In this document: in pieces, positions 1 through 8,314 of the stretch | Position numbering within the stretch: position 1 is the stretch's first letter | Layout: every line of letters begins with the position of its first letter | Assembly: GCA_036308445.1 (NCBI GenBank) | Contig: JAXJVS010000161.1 | Span: 1 to 17,913 of the forward strand | Direction of reading: 5' to 3' | Source of the DNA: MGBC113645 sp036308445 | GTDB lineage: Bacteria > Bacillota_I > Bacilli_A > Erysipelotrichales > Coprobacillaceae | Length of the DNA stretch: 17,913 nt | Position numbers and translations under genes: made by a program | Notes under the pieces: generated by a model | Seen by the model: only the letters and a program-made list of their open reading frames with translations | Databases searched by the model: none | What the model was told of the DNA's origin: nothing

Positions 1-362
1 AAATTAACTACTTTCCCACTATATTCAACTTTATAATCAACTACCCTTTGTTCTTCACCAGATACTGAAATGATTGCATAATCATTATACCATCTAACAT
101 CAAAATTATTCTCATGTACGAAAGCTCCATCATTTCTAACACTAAACTTATATTCTACAATCTCCTTATTTTTCTCTACTAATTCAAAACAACAATTCGT
201 TTTTCCAAAAGGCCATTCTGGTTCACCTAGCATAAATATCGTTAAAGTATAATTATCATAATTATACGTAATAATTTCATTTTTCTTATAAGTGACTTGA
301 TATTCAAAAAAGCCATATACTAAAACAATTGATATCATTAACATCATTATTATCTTTTTCAT
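1..362 (-). CDS. Exported uncharacterised protein, cut by the window edge (3' end missing)
   Basis: The frame is open for 120 codons from an ATG at 362 to the left edge, so the C-terminus lies outside the window. AAGAAGGTG lies 8 nt before the ATG, which fixes the start. Residues 1-20 are two lysines followed by a hydrophobic stretch, so the protein is probably a signal-anchored extracytoplasmic protein; no lipobox Cys is evident. The remainder is polar and beta-rich, with an EPEWPFG segment, an NDGAF segment and a VSGEEQ segment. These recall uncharacterised exported proteins of gut Firmicutes, a resemblance made from memory and not from a search. The gene lies directly downstream of the damaged small gene ending at 378 or 438, and is probably the last visible gene of the DUF2975-XRE operon. 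The function is unknown. Confidence 0.75.
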   Translation of the reverse strand, partial: MKKIIMMLMISIVLVYGFFEYQVTYKKNEIITYNYDNYTLTIFMLGEPEWPFGKTNCCFELVEKNKEIVEYKFSVRNDGAFVHENNFDVRWYNDYAIISVSGEEQRVVDYKVEYSGKVVN

Positions 363-437
363 TACCTGAACACCTTCTTAAGTATTTAGCTCTACATAAT
401 CTCGTTTGCTAATATCTCGATCATATACAACAACCAC

Positions 438-722
438 TCAATTATAAGAACTTCTTTCTAAAATATTTTCATTACTTTCTTGTATATCTATAAAATAATA
501 GTATCCATTATCATCTACTGATAACTCTTTCCATGATTCATTATTCTTTATATTATACTCAATCTGTTTATCCTCAAAACTAACTTCAACATATGTTATA
601 CCATCATTAAACCATCCTTGATTATCTTGATATGTTATTATATCACCATCTCTAATATCTAAATCAATTATATTAGAAATAGCATCCAACTCCTTACTTC
701 CACACCTACTATAATTAAACAC
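438..722 (-). CDS. Small uncharacterised protein, probably a damaged gene with an in-frame TGA
   Basis: This 94-codon frame starts at GTG 722, 15 nt after the XRE stop codon, and has no recognisable Shine-Dalgarno sequence. It contains a GWFNDGITYVEVSF segment and a SWKEL segment that recall the C-terminal domain of exported Firmicute proteins of unknown function (from memory). Those proteins normally begin with a signal or membrane segment, which is absent here, so the N-terminus may be lost. The frame stops at TGA 440-438 but continues open for 19 more sensible codons (including VVVVYDRD) to TAA 380-378. The next gene's ribosome binding site begins right at that TAA, so the ancestral gene probably ended at 378. 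The piece may be translated as a stub or be a pseudogene. It is less certain than its neighbours. Confidence 0.45.
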   Translation of the reverse strand: MFNYSRCGSKELDAISNIIDLDIRDGDIITYQDNQGWFNDGITYVEVSFEDKQIEYNIKNNESWKELSVDDNGYYYFIDIQESNENILERSSYN

Positions 723-737
723 AATAATAATACATAT

Positions 738-944
738 CTAATCTTCACTTTTATACTCCAGTATATCTCCTGGCTGACAATCTAAAGCTTTACATATCTT
801 ATCTAATGTTTCTACTCTAATTGCTTTTGCTTTACCATTCTTTAAAATAGAAATATTAGCCATTGTAATCCCTACTCTCTCACTTAATTCAGTAACACTC
901 ATCTTTCTTTTTGCTAACATAACATCTATATTTACTATAATCAT
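738..944 (-). CDS. YozG-like XRE family helix-turn-helix regulator
   Basis: This is a 68-residue protein made almost entirely of one Cro/CI-type helix-turn-helix domain at about residues 12-62. The segments VTELSERVGI and ANISILKNGKAKAI supply the turn and recognition helix, followed by ETLDKICKALDCQPGDIL, which is typical of the small YozG-type regulators. It is cytoplasmic and expected to bind DNA as a dimer. The ATG at 944 is preceded by AGAGGTG, which overlaps the TAA of the DUF2975 gene, so the two are co-transcribed and probably co-translated. DUF2975 membrane proteins next to a YozG-like regulator are a recurrent pair in Firmicutes; the signal sensed is not known. The inverted repeat at 1492-1516 is a candidate operator for it (inference). 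Confidence 0.9.
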   Translation of the reverse strand: MIIVNIDVMLAKRKMSVTELSERVGITMANISILKNGKAKAIRVETLDKICKALDCQPGDILEYKSED

Positions 945-954
945 AATTCACCTC

Positions 955-1434
955 TTAAATTGTAAGATCATTCTCTCTTTTTATACTTACTGCATGACTT
1001 AAAAGAGTAGATAATGAAAAGCAAACAATAGAAAAAGCAACGGAAACAAAGATAAAAAACAATGAAATAATCATAACAGTAGGATGAAGATATCCAACAA
1101 CCAGCAAGTATAGACTACCTAATAGTATAAGTAAACCAGCACCAAAAGCTGATATTCCAATATTTCTTAAAGCGAGGACATTTTCTTTACAAAAACTATT
1201 TAAATATCCAATTTGCTGACATATCGTATAAAATTGAAATAAAGCATAATAACATACTATTCCAATTAGTCCAAAGCCCGTCAAAGCCGGATATCTTAAA
1301 AATTCCGTTTCAGGAAGCCACTTAATAATATAATCAACCATATAAGGTATTCCTACAAAAAAGAATAATAATCCTATAACTCCAATCATTATAGCTAAAC
1401 TTTTTAAAGTTTTAGAAATTGTCTTTTGTTTCAA
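955..1434 (-). CDS. DUF2975 family membrane protein
   Basis: This is a 159-residue integral membrane protein with four predicted segments at about residues 12-33, 48-70, 92-115 and 118-145. The loop FCKENVLALRNIG before the third segment and the C-terminal NDLTI are typical of DUF2975 proteins. The start is an unusual TTG at 1434: AAGGAG sits 10 nt upstream, and an in-frame TGA two codons before the TTG excludes a longer protein. The ATG and GTG just after the ribosome binding site are out of frame. It is the first gene of a leftward operon with the XRE regulator. DUF2975 proteins are widely paired with such regulators and may sense a membrane or extracellular cue, but no biochemical role is established. 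Confidence 0.88.
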   Translation of the reverse strand: MKQKTISKTLKSLAIMIGVIGLLFFFVGIPYMVDYIIKWLPETEFLRYPALTGFGLIGIVCYYALFQFYTICQQIGYLNSFCKENVLALRNIGISAFGAGLLILLGSLYLLVVGYLHPTVMIISLFFIFVSVAFSIVCFSLSTLLSHAVSIKRENDLTI

Positions 1435-1456
1435 AATTCACCATCTCCTTTACATT

Positions 1457-1462
1457 ATTATA
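1457..1462 (-). promoter_or_regulatory. -10 box of the DUF2975-XRE operon
   Basis: A perfect TATAAT on the minus strand lies 6 nt before the AAGGAG ribosome binding site of the DUF2975 gene. No good -35 lies at 17 nt; TTGTGA lies at 15 nt and TTGAAT at 20 nt. The predicted transcription start falls at or next to the Shine-Dalgarno sequence. Confidence 0.5.
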
Positions 1463-1491
1463 TTAACACTATATATTTCACAATTCAATAA

Positions 1492-1516
1492 TTATTTATC
1501 GTATTTCGATAAATAA
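1492..1516. promoter_or_regulatory. Perfect inverted repeat between divergent operons, candidate operator
   Basis: Arms TTATTTATCG (1492-1501) and CGATAAATAA (1507-1516) are exact reverse complements around the 5-nt spacer TATTT. The repeat lies between the leftward DUF2975-XRE promoter and the rightward addB promoter. No T-tract follows it in a useful position, so an operator is likelier than a terminator. Binding by the adjacent XRE protein is inferred from position only. Confidence 0.5.
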
Positions 1517-1549
1517 AACTTTATACTCCTCTTTTCTATTGTTTTATTG

Positions 1550-1555
1550 TATAAT
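1550..1555 (+). promoter_or_regulatory. -10 box of the addB-addA operon
   Basis: A perfect TATAAT lies 5 nt upstream of the GGAGGTG ribosome binding site of addB (1561-1567). A clear -35 is not visible at 17 nt. A start about 7 nt downstream would put the 5' end of the mRNA in the Shine-Dalgarno sequence itself. Confidence 0.45.
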
Positions 1556-1573
1556 GGGATGGAGGTGAAGATA

Positions 1574-4243
1574 ATGAGAATTATAAGTGGCATAAACTAT
1601 TATTACAAATTAGATAAAATGATTCAGGAATGTATTACTAAAGCTAAAGAAAATCCTTTTGACCAGTTTATCTTTATCGCAGAAGATAAGAAAATGATAG
1701 AGAAAAGATTTTTTCAGTATACCCATTACTTAGTTAACATTGAAATCATGACTTGGAATCAATATCTTAAATCTTTACAATTCAAACATCATTTAACTCA
1801 TCATAAAGTTATAGATGATGTTGAATTAACTTATCACTTATTAAAGATATTTAATCAACAATCTTTTCATTGTTTTCATAGTGATAATTATTATCCTATT
1901 ATCAATGAAATAATGAAGTTTATTAAAGAGTTAGAACTTAACCAGACGATTTATCATGCAAATCAATTTAATAATCCTAAACTTATAGATTTGATAAATA
2001 TATATAATAGTTTAAAAGAAAAAATAGACATCAATGTACACTTATCTCTTGAAAGTTTAATAAATACATCTAATTTAAAGGAAAACAAACAGTATTTATA
2101 TATTGAAGCAGATCATTTATATCAACCTTTAAGACAAACAATTATCAAAAAACTATCACAATATCATGACATTACTCTTTTGTATACTTATACTCATGAT
2201 AAAAGATCATTTAATTTACCATATCAATTCATACAAGAAAAAAAGACTTTAGATCAACCTACTTTCTTATTAGATAATCTATTCTTGCAATCAACAAACA
2301 AATGTAAAGAAGATAAGCCATTATATACATTTATTGCTTCAACTCCGCAAAATGAAGTTAAACGAGTCATTTATACAATATTAGAAATGATTGCAGATCA
2401 GAAGTTAAAATATGAAGATTTCATGATTGTTTATCCTGATAATAACTATATTGATATTTTAATAAAAGTATTAGAGGAAAGAGATATTCCACATAATTTA
2501 AGAAAAACAAGTTCATGTATATATGATGCTAGTTATCAGTTTATCTTAAAAAAAATCAATGAATTAGATACTCAAAGTTTAAAGCAATATGCAAACATAT
2601 TTATAAATGAAAATATTGATAATGAATATAAGTTATATTTTGAATCATTAGTTAAATATGAAGATATGATGACTAACCAAGAATTCAAAGAATTCTTTAT
2701 AAATACTTATAAAAATCATCATAGTGAAAAAAACACAAACAAAGATGTTATATCTATTGTATCTATTGATAAAGTAAAATCAGACAAGAAAAAACATATC
2801 TTTATGTTAGGCATGAATGAAACAGTATTACCTGCAGCTATTAAAGATACGGGATTATTATTAGATGAAGATATAGAAATATTAAGACAGAATCATATTC
2901 CTACTCCATTTAATACATCTGAAAGATTAGGATTAATACATAATGAGATATTAAAAGCATTACAATGTCCATATCATACACTAACAATATCTTATTGCTT
3001 AACGTCACTATCTAGTGATACAAAACTACCATCATCTTTATATAAACTGCTGATAAAAATGTATGATTTTAAACCATTACCAAAAAACAAGTATATTTCT
3101 ATCGATGACTTTTATTTAAAAGGTGGTAAATACGATGAAAAAGAGATTCTTAATGACAATATTAATCACTATAAAGAAATGAAAAATCAACCAGTAATGT
3201 TAGATAAAGAAATCATTAAAGAATTATATAATCCTACCTTATCCGTAAGTCAGATAGAAACATATAATAAATGTCCATATCTATATTTCATTCAATATGG
3301 ACTAGGTATCTATTCATTAAAAGAAGATAAACTTATGCCTAATGAACTAGGTAGTTTAGTACATTATATTTTATCAATGAATCTTGATAAAACAAAGAAT
3401 ACTCATTCATTAATCAATTACTATCTATCTAAAAATGAAGATTTAAACAATAAGATACAATCTTCATATATTAATCAATACTTTCTAGAACAATTAGAGA
3501 AAGATATTGAAGTGACATTAGACGTTTTAAATCAAATGAATGATATATCAAAGTTCAAAATATCTTCAAAAGAAGAAAAAGTAGAAGATGAAATTCTAGG
3601 AATGAATTTCAAAGGATTTGTAGATAGAATTGATACATATAATCAATATGTATCAATTATTGATTACAAATCAAGTACTAAAGATATTGATTTAAACCTT
3701 GCAATGCAAGGATTTAATATCCAGATGTTATTATATTTAAAAATGATTACTAAAAAATATAATAAAGATCCTGGTGCTGTATTATATTTCAATACCAAAA
3801 GAAGAATACTTACTTCTAAAAATTCTATCAAAGATGATATTAATAAAGATGATTATTATAGTATGTATCGTTTTGGTGGATATGTAATTGATGATGATAG
3901 TACGATTATCAAGGCTATTGATCCAAATATGGATAGAAAATCTAATATCATTAATGTTTCTTATGTTAAAAAAGATGGTAAATATAAAGGACATATTCTT
4001 ACTCATCAACAACTACAATTATTATTAGAAGAAATAGAAAAACATATTTATGAATTATATTTAGAAATGATTAATGGACATATTGATATATTACCTAAAG
4101 GTAGTGATGATAATTCTATACATACAAAAGTTAATCCATGCCGTTATTGTGAATATAAGAATGTATGTCATTTTGATATATTCTATAATGATTATAAACT
4201 TGTAGAATTTTATGATTTAAATGAAAAGTTAGGAGGAGAATAG
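1574..4243 (+). CDS. addB: AddB subunit of the AddAB helicase-nuclease (ATP-dependent exonuclease)
   Basis: AddB is one half of the AddAB complex, which resects double-strand breaks in the cytoplasm and loads RecA. At 889 residues it is much shorter than Bacillus AddB (about 1,160). The C-terminal nuclease is intact: GFVDRID (681-687) and DYK (697-699) give the PD-(D/E)XK active site. C567 together with C856, C859 and C865 form the Fe-S cluster pattern (C ... CxxCx5C). The N-terminus begins MRIISGINYYY and has no GxxxxGK[ST] P-loop, which Bacillus AddB has. ATG 1574 was chosen because GGAGGTG lies 6 nt before it; an earlier in-frame TTG at 1547 falls inside the promoter. It ends one base before the addA ATG, and the addA ribosome binding site is inside its last codons. 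Confidence 0.93.
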   Translation: MRIISGINYYYKLDKMIQECITKAKENPFDQFIFIAEDKKMIEKRFFQYTHYLVNIEIMTWNQYLKSLQFKHHLTHHKVIDDVELTYHLLKIFNQQSFHCFHSDNYYPIINEIMKFIKELELNQTIYHANQFNNPKLIDLINIYNSLKEKIDINVHLSLESLINTSNLKENKQYLYIEADHLYQPLRQTIIKKLSQYHDITLLYTYTHDKRSFNLPYQFIQEKKTLDQPTFLLDNLFLQSTNKCKEDKPLYTFIASTPQNEVKRVIYTILEMIADQKLKYEDFMIVYPDNNYIDILIKVLEERDIPHNLRKTSSCIYDASYQFILKKINELDTQSLKQYANIFINENIDNEYKLYFESLVKYEDMMTNQEFKEFFINTYKNHHSEKNTNKDVISIVSIDKVKSDKKKHIFMLGMNETVLPAAIKDTGLLLDEDIEILRQNHIPTPFNTSERLGLIHNEILKALQCPYHTLTISYCLTSLSSDTKLPSSLYKLLIKMYDFKPLPKNKYISIDDFYLKGGKYDEKEILNDNINHYKEMKNQPVMLDKEIIKELYNPTLSVSQIETYNKCPYLYFIQYGLGIYSLKEDKLMPNELGSLVHYILSMNLDKTKNTHSLINYYLSKNEDLNNKIQSSYINQYFLEQLEKDIEVTLDVLNQMNDISKFKISSKEEKVEDEILGMNFKGFVDRIDTYNQYVSIIDYKSSTKDIDLNLAMQGFNIQMLLYLKMITKKYNKDPGAVLYFNTKRRILTSKNSIKDDINKDDYYSMYRFGGYVIDDDSTIIKAIDPNMDRKSNIINVSYVKKDGKYKGHILTHQQLQLLLEEIEKHIYELYLEMINGHIDILPKGSDDNSIHTKVNPCRYCEYKNVCHFDIFYNDYKLVEFYDLNEKLGGE

Positions 4244-4244
4244 A

Positions 4245-7200
4245 ATGCCATTTAATGAAGGTCAATTAAAAGCTATCAATCAAAGAAATTCTTCTATTCT
4301 TGTAAGTGCTCCTGCTGGTAGTGGTAAAACAAAGATATTAGTTACTCGTATAGTGGAATTATTAAAAGAAGGATATTCTATATCTGAATTTCTAGTTGTT
4401 ACTTTTACCGAAGCTGCTGGTAATGAGATGAAACAACGTTTATCAGAAGAATTAAATGAAATCGTAAGTGGAAATAGAAACGAAGATATTGATTATGAGC
4501 ATCTAGAAAAGCAAATCCAAGATTTACCTAATGCATATATTACTAATTTTCACGGCTTCTGTAGTTTACTTTTAAAGAAATATGGCTATTTAGTTAATGT
4601 TATGCCTGGATTTTCGATTAACAGTGATCCTAAGTCCATTAAAAAAGAAGTATTACAAGAGTGTTTACAACATTGGGTATTAGATAATGAATATAAGGAA
4701 TTTTTCTCTTTATATTTTCCTGGAACAAATTTTGATGCATTTGAAAGCGTTCTTTTATCTATTGATGAATTATCACATTCTATTGATCATTTTTATGATT
4801 TTGTAGAAGAAATACATCAACAATGTTATAACAGTTTATCACCATCACTAGAAGAATGGCCATTGTTCCATAATCTAAAAACATTATTTTATGATGAAGC
4901 TATTATTGCAATGAATAAATTAGTAGAATTAAAATACTATGCTGAAGAAAATGATCTCACTGACTTTTATGATAGACCCGATGAGCAAACAGAAAAGAAT
5001 CAATTATTAATGATTCCTTTTGAATCATTATATGATTATCTAGATGAAATTATTAATGAATTAAATAAGGAAATGACTTATGATGCACTCGTCAATCTAT
5101 TAAAAAGAAAACCTGAGAAAGCTTATAATATGAGCTGGAAAGAAGTTGATGAAGATGTTAAGAAAACATTCAATAAATTAAAAACTGATGTCTTATCATC
5201 TTTCACTAAAGCAACTACAACTTATATAGATAAAAGTGCTGAAGAATTTATAGAGAAGATGACTATTAGTTATCAGGCAATTGACATATTAATGTCTACA
5301 GGAAATCTATTAGATCAATTTCAAAAAGCATATTCTTTAAGAAAGAAAGAATTAAATCAATTAGATTTCTCTGACTTAGAAAAATATGCTCATCGATTAT
5401 TAGAACCAAAGTATGGTATTGTACAAAAATTAAATAATAGTTTAAAAGAAATTATGGTTGATGAATATCAAGATACTAACCAGATTCAAGAATCTTTACT
5501 ATTAAAAATAGCAAACGCTAATAAAGAAATACCACTATTTATGGTTGGGGATATGAAACAATCTATCTACCGTTTTAGACAAGCTGATCCACAAATCTTT
5601 TTAAAGAAATATAATACTTTCTCATTAAGTGATGAAGAATGTTTACAAACCAAAACAAGAAGAATTGATTTAGTCTTTAATTACCGTTCTTGTAAAATTG
5701 TATTAGATAGTATTAATTATATTTTTAATGCTATTATGGATACTAAGGTTGGCGGATTAGAATATTATTTAGATGATAGTGCTAGATTGAATTATGATTA
5801 TGACGGTAAAGAGAATGGTAAAAAACAAGAAGCTAGAAGACGTTTCTTTAATGATACTCATTTAAATACTGAAATTTTAATTGATATTTATAATCCTAAA
5901 TCTTCATTAGACAAAGATCAGTACGAAGCTCATATGGTAGCTCAAAAGATAATAAAGTTAAAAGAAGAATTTAAAATTAGTAATAAACCTATATCTTATA
6001 AAGATATTGTTGTATTAATGAGATCTACTCCTTCTTTTATTACTTTTAAGAAAGTCTTTGACTTATATCATATTCCTAATCATATTGTCTTATCACAAGG
6101 ATTATTATCTTCTAATGAAGTTATTACTATGATATCTACTTTAAATGCTATTTCTAATCCTTATGATGATGTCTCATTATTAAGTATGTTAACTGCTCCT
6201 TTTACATTTAGTTATGTAGCTGAAAATACAATAGCGAAAACAAGATTAAATCATAAAGATATTCCATTATACGAATGTCTAAAACTATCAGAGGATTCTA
6301 AAATCTTACATTTCTTAGAAATCTTTGATTTCTTAAAAGAATATAGTTATACTCATAGTCCATATGACTTACTATTAAAGATAGATGAATATAGTGATTA
6401 TCATTTATTTGTTTCACATTTAATTAATGGTGAACAAAGAAAAGCAAATTTAGAATTATTCAATGAAATTATTAAAGATATTCAAAAAGATAATCCATAT
6501 CTTAAGGATACTTTAAATATTTTAGAAAATTCTAGTGATTATGCACCTGGCTCAATAGCATCAGATAACAATGATGCAGTTGAATTTATGACTATTCATA
6601 AGTCTAAGGGATTAGAATTTCCAATAGTCTTTGTATGTAATATGCACAAGAAGTTTAATACACAGGACAGCAAAGAAAGATTAATTATTGATAAAAAGCT
6701 AGGATTTGCGTTAAAACCTAGAATAAGAGTCAGTAATGAACAATATAATGATGTTATTGTAGAATATGAAAATCCATATCGTAATATGATAGCAAAAGAA
6801 TTATTAAATGAATCTATTAATGAAGAAATGCGTATTTTATATGTTGCACTAACAAGAGCTTCTTCTAAATTAATATTAACCGGGATGATTAAAGATATCA
6901 AAGAAATACAAGATATCCAACAAAAACTATTAGTAAATCAAAGTCCCGATATCAATAAAAGAAAAGGAGCAGAACAGGTTTTATTGTATGATAGATTAAG
7001 AAAAACAAATAATTATTTATCTTGGGTATTATCTGCTGTACTAAGACATCCTGATATTTTAAAACAATGCATGAATATACCTGAACTTAAAATAAGAGCA
7101 CAAAAATTAAAAGAATATCATCTAGAAAAATATAATACTTTTGATTCTACTGAACATGCTATGTTTTCACTGTCTTTAACTAATGATAAAGTATTAGAAG

Positions 7201-7856
7201 AAAATATTCCTAATTTTTCATACAATAATGAATTACTAGATTCATCAATACAAAAGCAATATGACTCATATGAATATCCATACGATATTGAATCCAAAGA
7301 TACAATAGCAGTAACTGCTTTACAAAAACTTGCTGATGATCATTATTTGGATTTATCTAAAGAAGATGAAGATAGTTTATTAAAAGCAAGTGATAAAGGT
7401 ACACTAGTTCATTTATTTATGAGTTATTTATCATTTAACAATGATAATGTAAATGAAATTATAGATATGTTATATAATGAAGAATTGCTTGATGATGCTA
7501 GTAAAACAATATTATTAGATTATAAAAATAATATTCAAGCATTTATAGATAGCGAATACTATTCAATGATTTGTAATGCTAGTCACATTTACAAAGAAAA
7601 ATCTTTCTCTTATTATGATAAAGAAAGGCAACAGATTGTACACGGTATCTTTGACTTAGTTTTTATCTATAATGACCAAATCTATGTACTTGATTATAAA
7701 ACTGATAGAGTAAGTACTAGAAATACTGATCAAAAATTAATAGAAAAACATCAAATACAATTAAACTACTATCAAAAAGTATTAAAAGAAATGTATAATA
7801 AAGATGTAAGAGCTATTATATATTATCTACATATTCATAAAGGTGTAGAATTCTAG
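4245..7856 (+). CDS. addA: AddA subunit of the AddAB helicase-nuclease
   Basis: AddA is the UvrD-like superfamily 1 helicase and nuclease subunit of AddAB, the Gram-positive counterpart of RecBCD. Its 1,203 residues match the family (Bacillus subtilis about 1,230). The helicase motifs are complete: Walker A APAGSGKT at 22-29, DEYQD at 406-410, GDMKQSIYRFR at 435-445, TIHKSKGLE at 783-791, and MRILYVALTRA ending about 872. The C-terminal RecB-type nuclease carries D1137 in GIFDLVF and DYK at 1150-1152. AGGAGGAG precedes the ATG with only one base between the addB stop and this start, so the two subunits are translationally coupled. The SHOCT gene follows with its ribosome binding site overlapping the addA stop codon. 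Confidence 0.97.
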   Translation: MPFNEGQLKAINQRNSSILVSAPAGSGKTKILVTRIVELLKEGYSISEFLVVTFTEAAGNEMKQRLSEELNEIVSGNRNEDIDYEHLEKQIQDLPNAYITNFHGFCSLLLKKYGYLVNVMPGFSINSDPKSIKKEVLQECLQHWVLDNEYKEFFSLYFPGTNFDAFESVLLSIDELSHSIDHFYDFVEEIHQQCYNSLSPSLEEWPLFHNLKTLFYDEAIIAMNKLVELKYYAEENDLTDFYDRPDEQTEKNQLLMIPFESLYDYLDEIINELNKEMTYDALVNLLKRKPEKAYNMSWKEVDEDVKKTFNKLKTDVLSSFTKATTTYIDKSAEEFIEKMTISYQAIDILMSTGNLLDQFQKAYSLRKKELNQLDFSDLEKYAHRLLEPKYGIVQKLNNSLKEIMVDEYQDTNQIQESLLLKIANANKEIPLFMVGDMKQSIYRFRQADPQIFLKKYNTFSLSDEECLQTKTRRIDLVFNYRSCKIVLDSINYIFNAIMDTKVGGLEYYLDDSARLNYDYDGKENGKKQEARRRFFNDTHLNTEILIDIYNPKSSLDKDQYEAHMVAQKIIKLKEEFKISNKPISYKDIVVLMRSTPSFITFKKVFDLYHIPNHIVLSQGLLSSNEVITMISTLNAISNPYDDVSLLSMLTAPFTFSYVAENTIAKTRLNHKDIPLYECLKLSEDSKILHFLEIFDFLKEYSYTHSPYDLLLKIDEYSDYHLFVSHLINGEQRKANLELFNEIIKDIQKDNPYLKDTLNILENSSDYAPGSIASDNNDAVEFMTIHKSKGLEFPIVFVCNMHKKFNTQDSKERLIIDKKLGFALKPRIRVSNEQYNDVIVEYENPYRNMIAKELLNESINEEMRILYVALTRASSKLILTGMIKDIKEIQDIQQKLLVNQSPDINKRKGAEQVLLYDRLRKTNNYLSWVLSAVLRHPDILKQCMNIPELKIRAQKLKEYHLEKYNTFDSTEHAMFSLSLTNDKVLEENIPNFSYNNELLDSSIQKQYDSYEYPYDIESKDTIAVTALQKLADDHYLDLSKEDEDSLLKASDKGTLVHLFMSYLSFNNDNVNEIIDMLYNEELLDDASKTILLDYKNNIQAFIDSEYYSMICNASHIYKEKSFSYYDKERQQIVHGIFDLVFIYNDQIYVLDYKTDRVSTRNTDQKLIEKHQIQLNYYQKVLKEMYNKDVRAIIYYLHIHKGVEF

Positions 7857-7865
7857 GAGGTATAT

Positions 7866-8195
7866 ATGTCTAAAAGAATAAAAGTGAGACCTGGAAAAAC
7901 TCAATCAAAATTCGCAATGATTGTGGGAATAGTATTTTGTTGTATAGGAGTATTTATCGTTATTCCTGTATTTGGTCCTTTTGGTATACTATGGACTGGT
8001 GTTGCAGCATATATTACATATTCTCATTATCGTAACGGCTATACTGATCGTCCTATGGCTACTTATGAGATTGATGTGGATGATGATCATTCTATTGAAA
8101 ATAGACTAAAAAATCTAGATTCTCTATATAATCAAGGATTAATTACTAGAGAAGAATATGATTCTAAAAGAAAAGAAATATTAGAAGACATTTAA
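7866..8195 (+). CDS. Small membrane protein with C-terminal SHOCT domain
   Basis: This is a 109-residue protein. A basic N-terminus is followed by a hydrophobic hairpin, with two segments at about residues 14-35 and 37-53, then an acidic linker. A SHOCT domain follows at about 79-107 (LDSLYNQGLITREEYDSKR). SHOCT is a short C-terminal motif found on many unrelated proteins, often membrane-anchored, and its role is poorly defined. The ribosome binding site AGGAGG overlaps the addA TAG, so it is the third gene of the addBA operon. A perfect terminator begins at its stop codon. A direct role in DNA repair is not implied; it may simply share the promoter. Confidence 0.88.
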   Translation: MSKRIKVRPGKTQSKFAMIVGIVFCCIGVFIVIPVFGPFGILWTGVAAYITYSHYRNGYTDRPMATYEIDVDDDHSIENRLKNLDSLYNQGLITREEYDSKRKEILEDI

Positions 8196-8218
8196 AAAGG
8201 TTGCAAAAGCAACCTTTT
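8195..8218 (+). terminator. Terminator of the addB-addA-SHOCT operon
   Basis: Perfect 10-bp arms AAAAGGTTGC and GCAACCTTTT flank an AAAA loop, with the U-rich end built into the 3' arm. On the other strand the stem is also followed by TTTTT, so it could stop leftward transcripts as well. Confidence 0.85.
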
Positions 8219-8285
8219 CATTATAAGACAAGACTTCAATAGAACAAACTCGAAACAAATTTGAGACCATCTTGTACTAGTTATA

Positions 8286-8294
8286 TGTTATAAT
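8286..8294 (+). promoter_or_regulatory. Extended -10 promoter of the toxin mRNA (RNA I)
   Basis: TG-T-TATAAT is a consensus extended -10. No -35 lies at the optimal distance (TTGAGA at 8261-8266 is 22 nt away). The predicted start is about 8301, exactly where the GTCAGC clamp sequence begins. Confidence 0.65.
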
Positions 8295-8314
8295 GAATAA
8301 GTCAGCATTCCTCC

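Noticed and set aside
1547..1573. In-frame TTG extension of addB giving nine more residues
   Set aside because: The TTG overlaps the probable -10 box and has no ribosome binding site; ATG 1574 has GGAGGTG at the right distance.
3782..4012. Minus-strand open frame inside addB
   Set aside because: Low-complexity Ile-rich translation antisense to a conserved nuclease domain; no ribosome binding site.
6596..6901. Minus-strand open frame inside addA
   Set aside because: Lies antisense to helicase motifs V and VI of a clearly real gene and has no supporting signals.
8220..8225. Minus-strand TATAAT just right of the addBA terminator
   Set aside because: Its transcript would start within the terminator stem and has no gene to serve.
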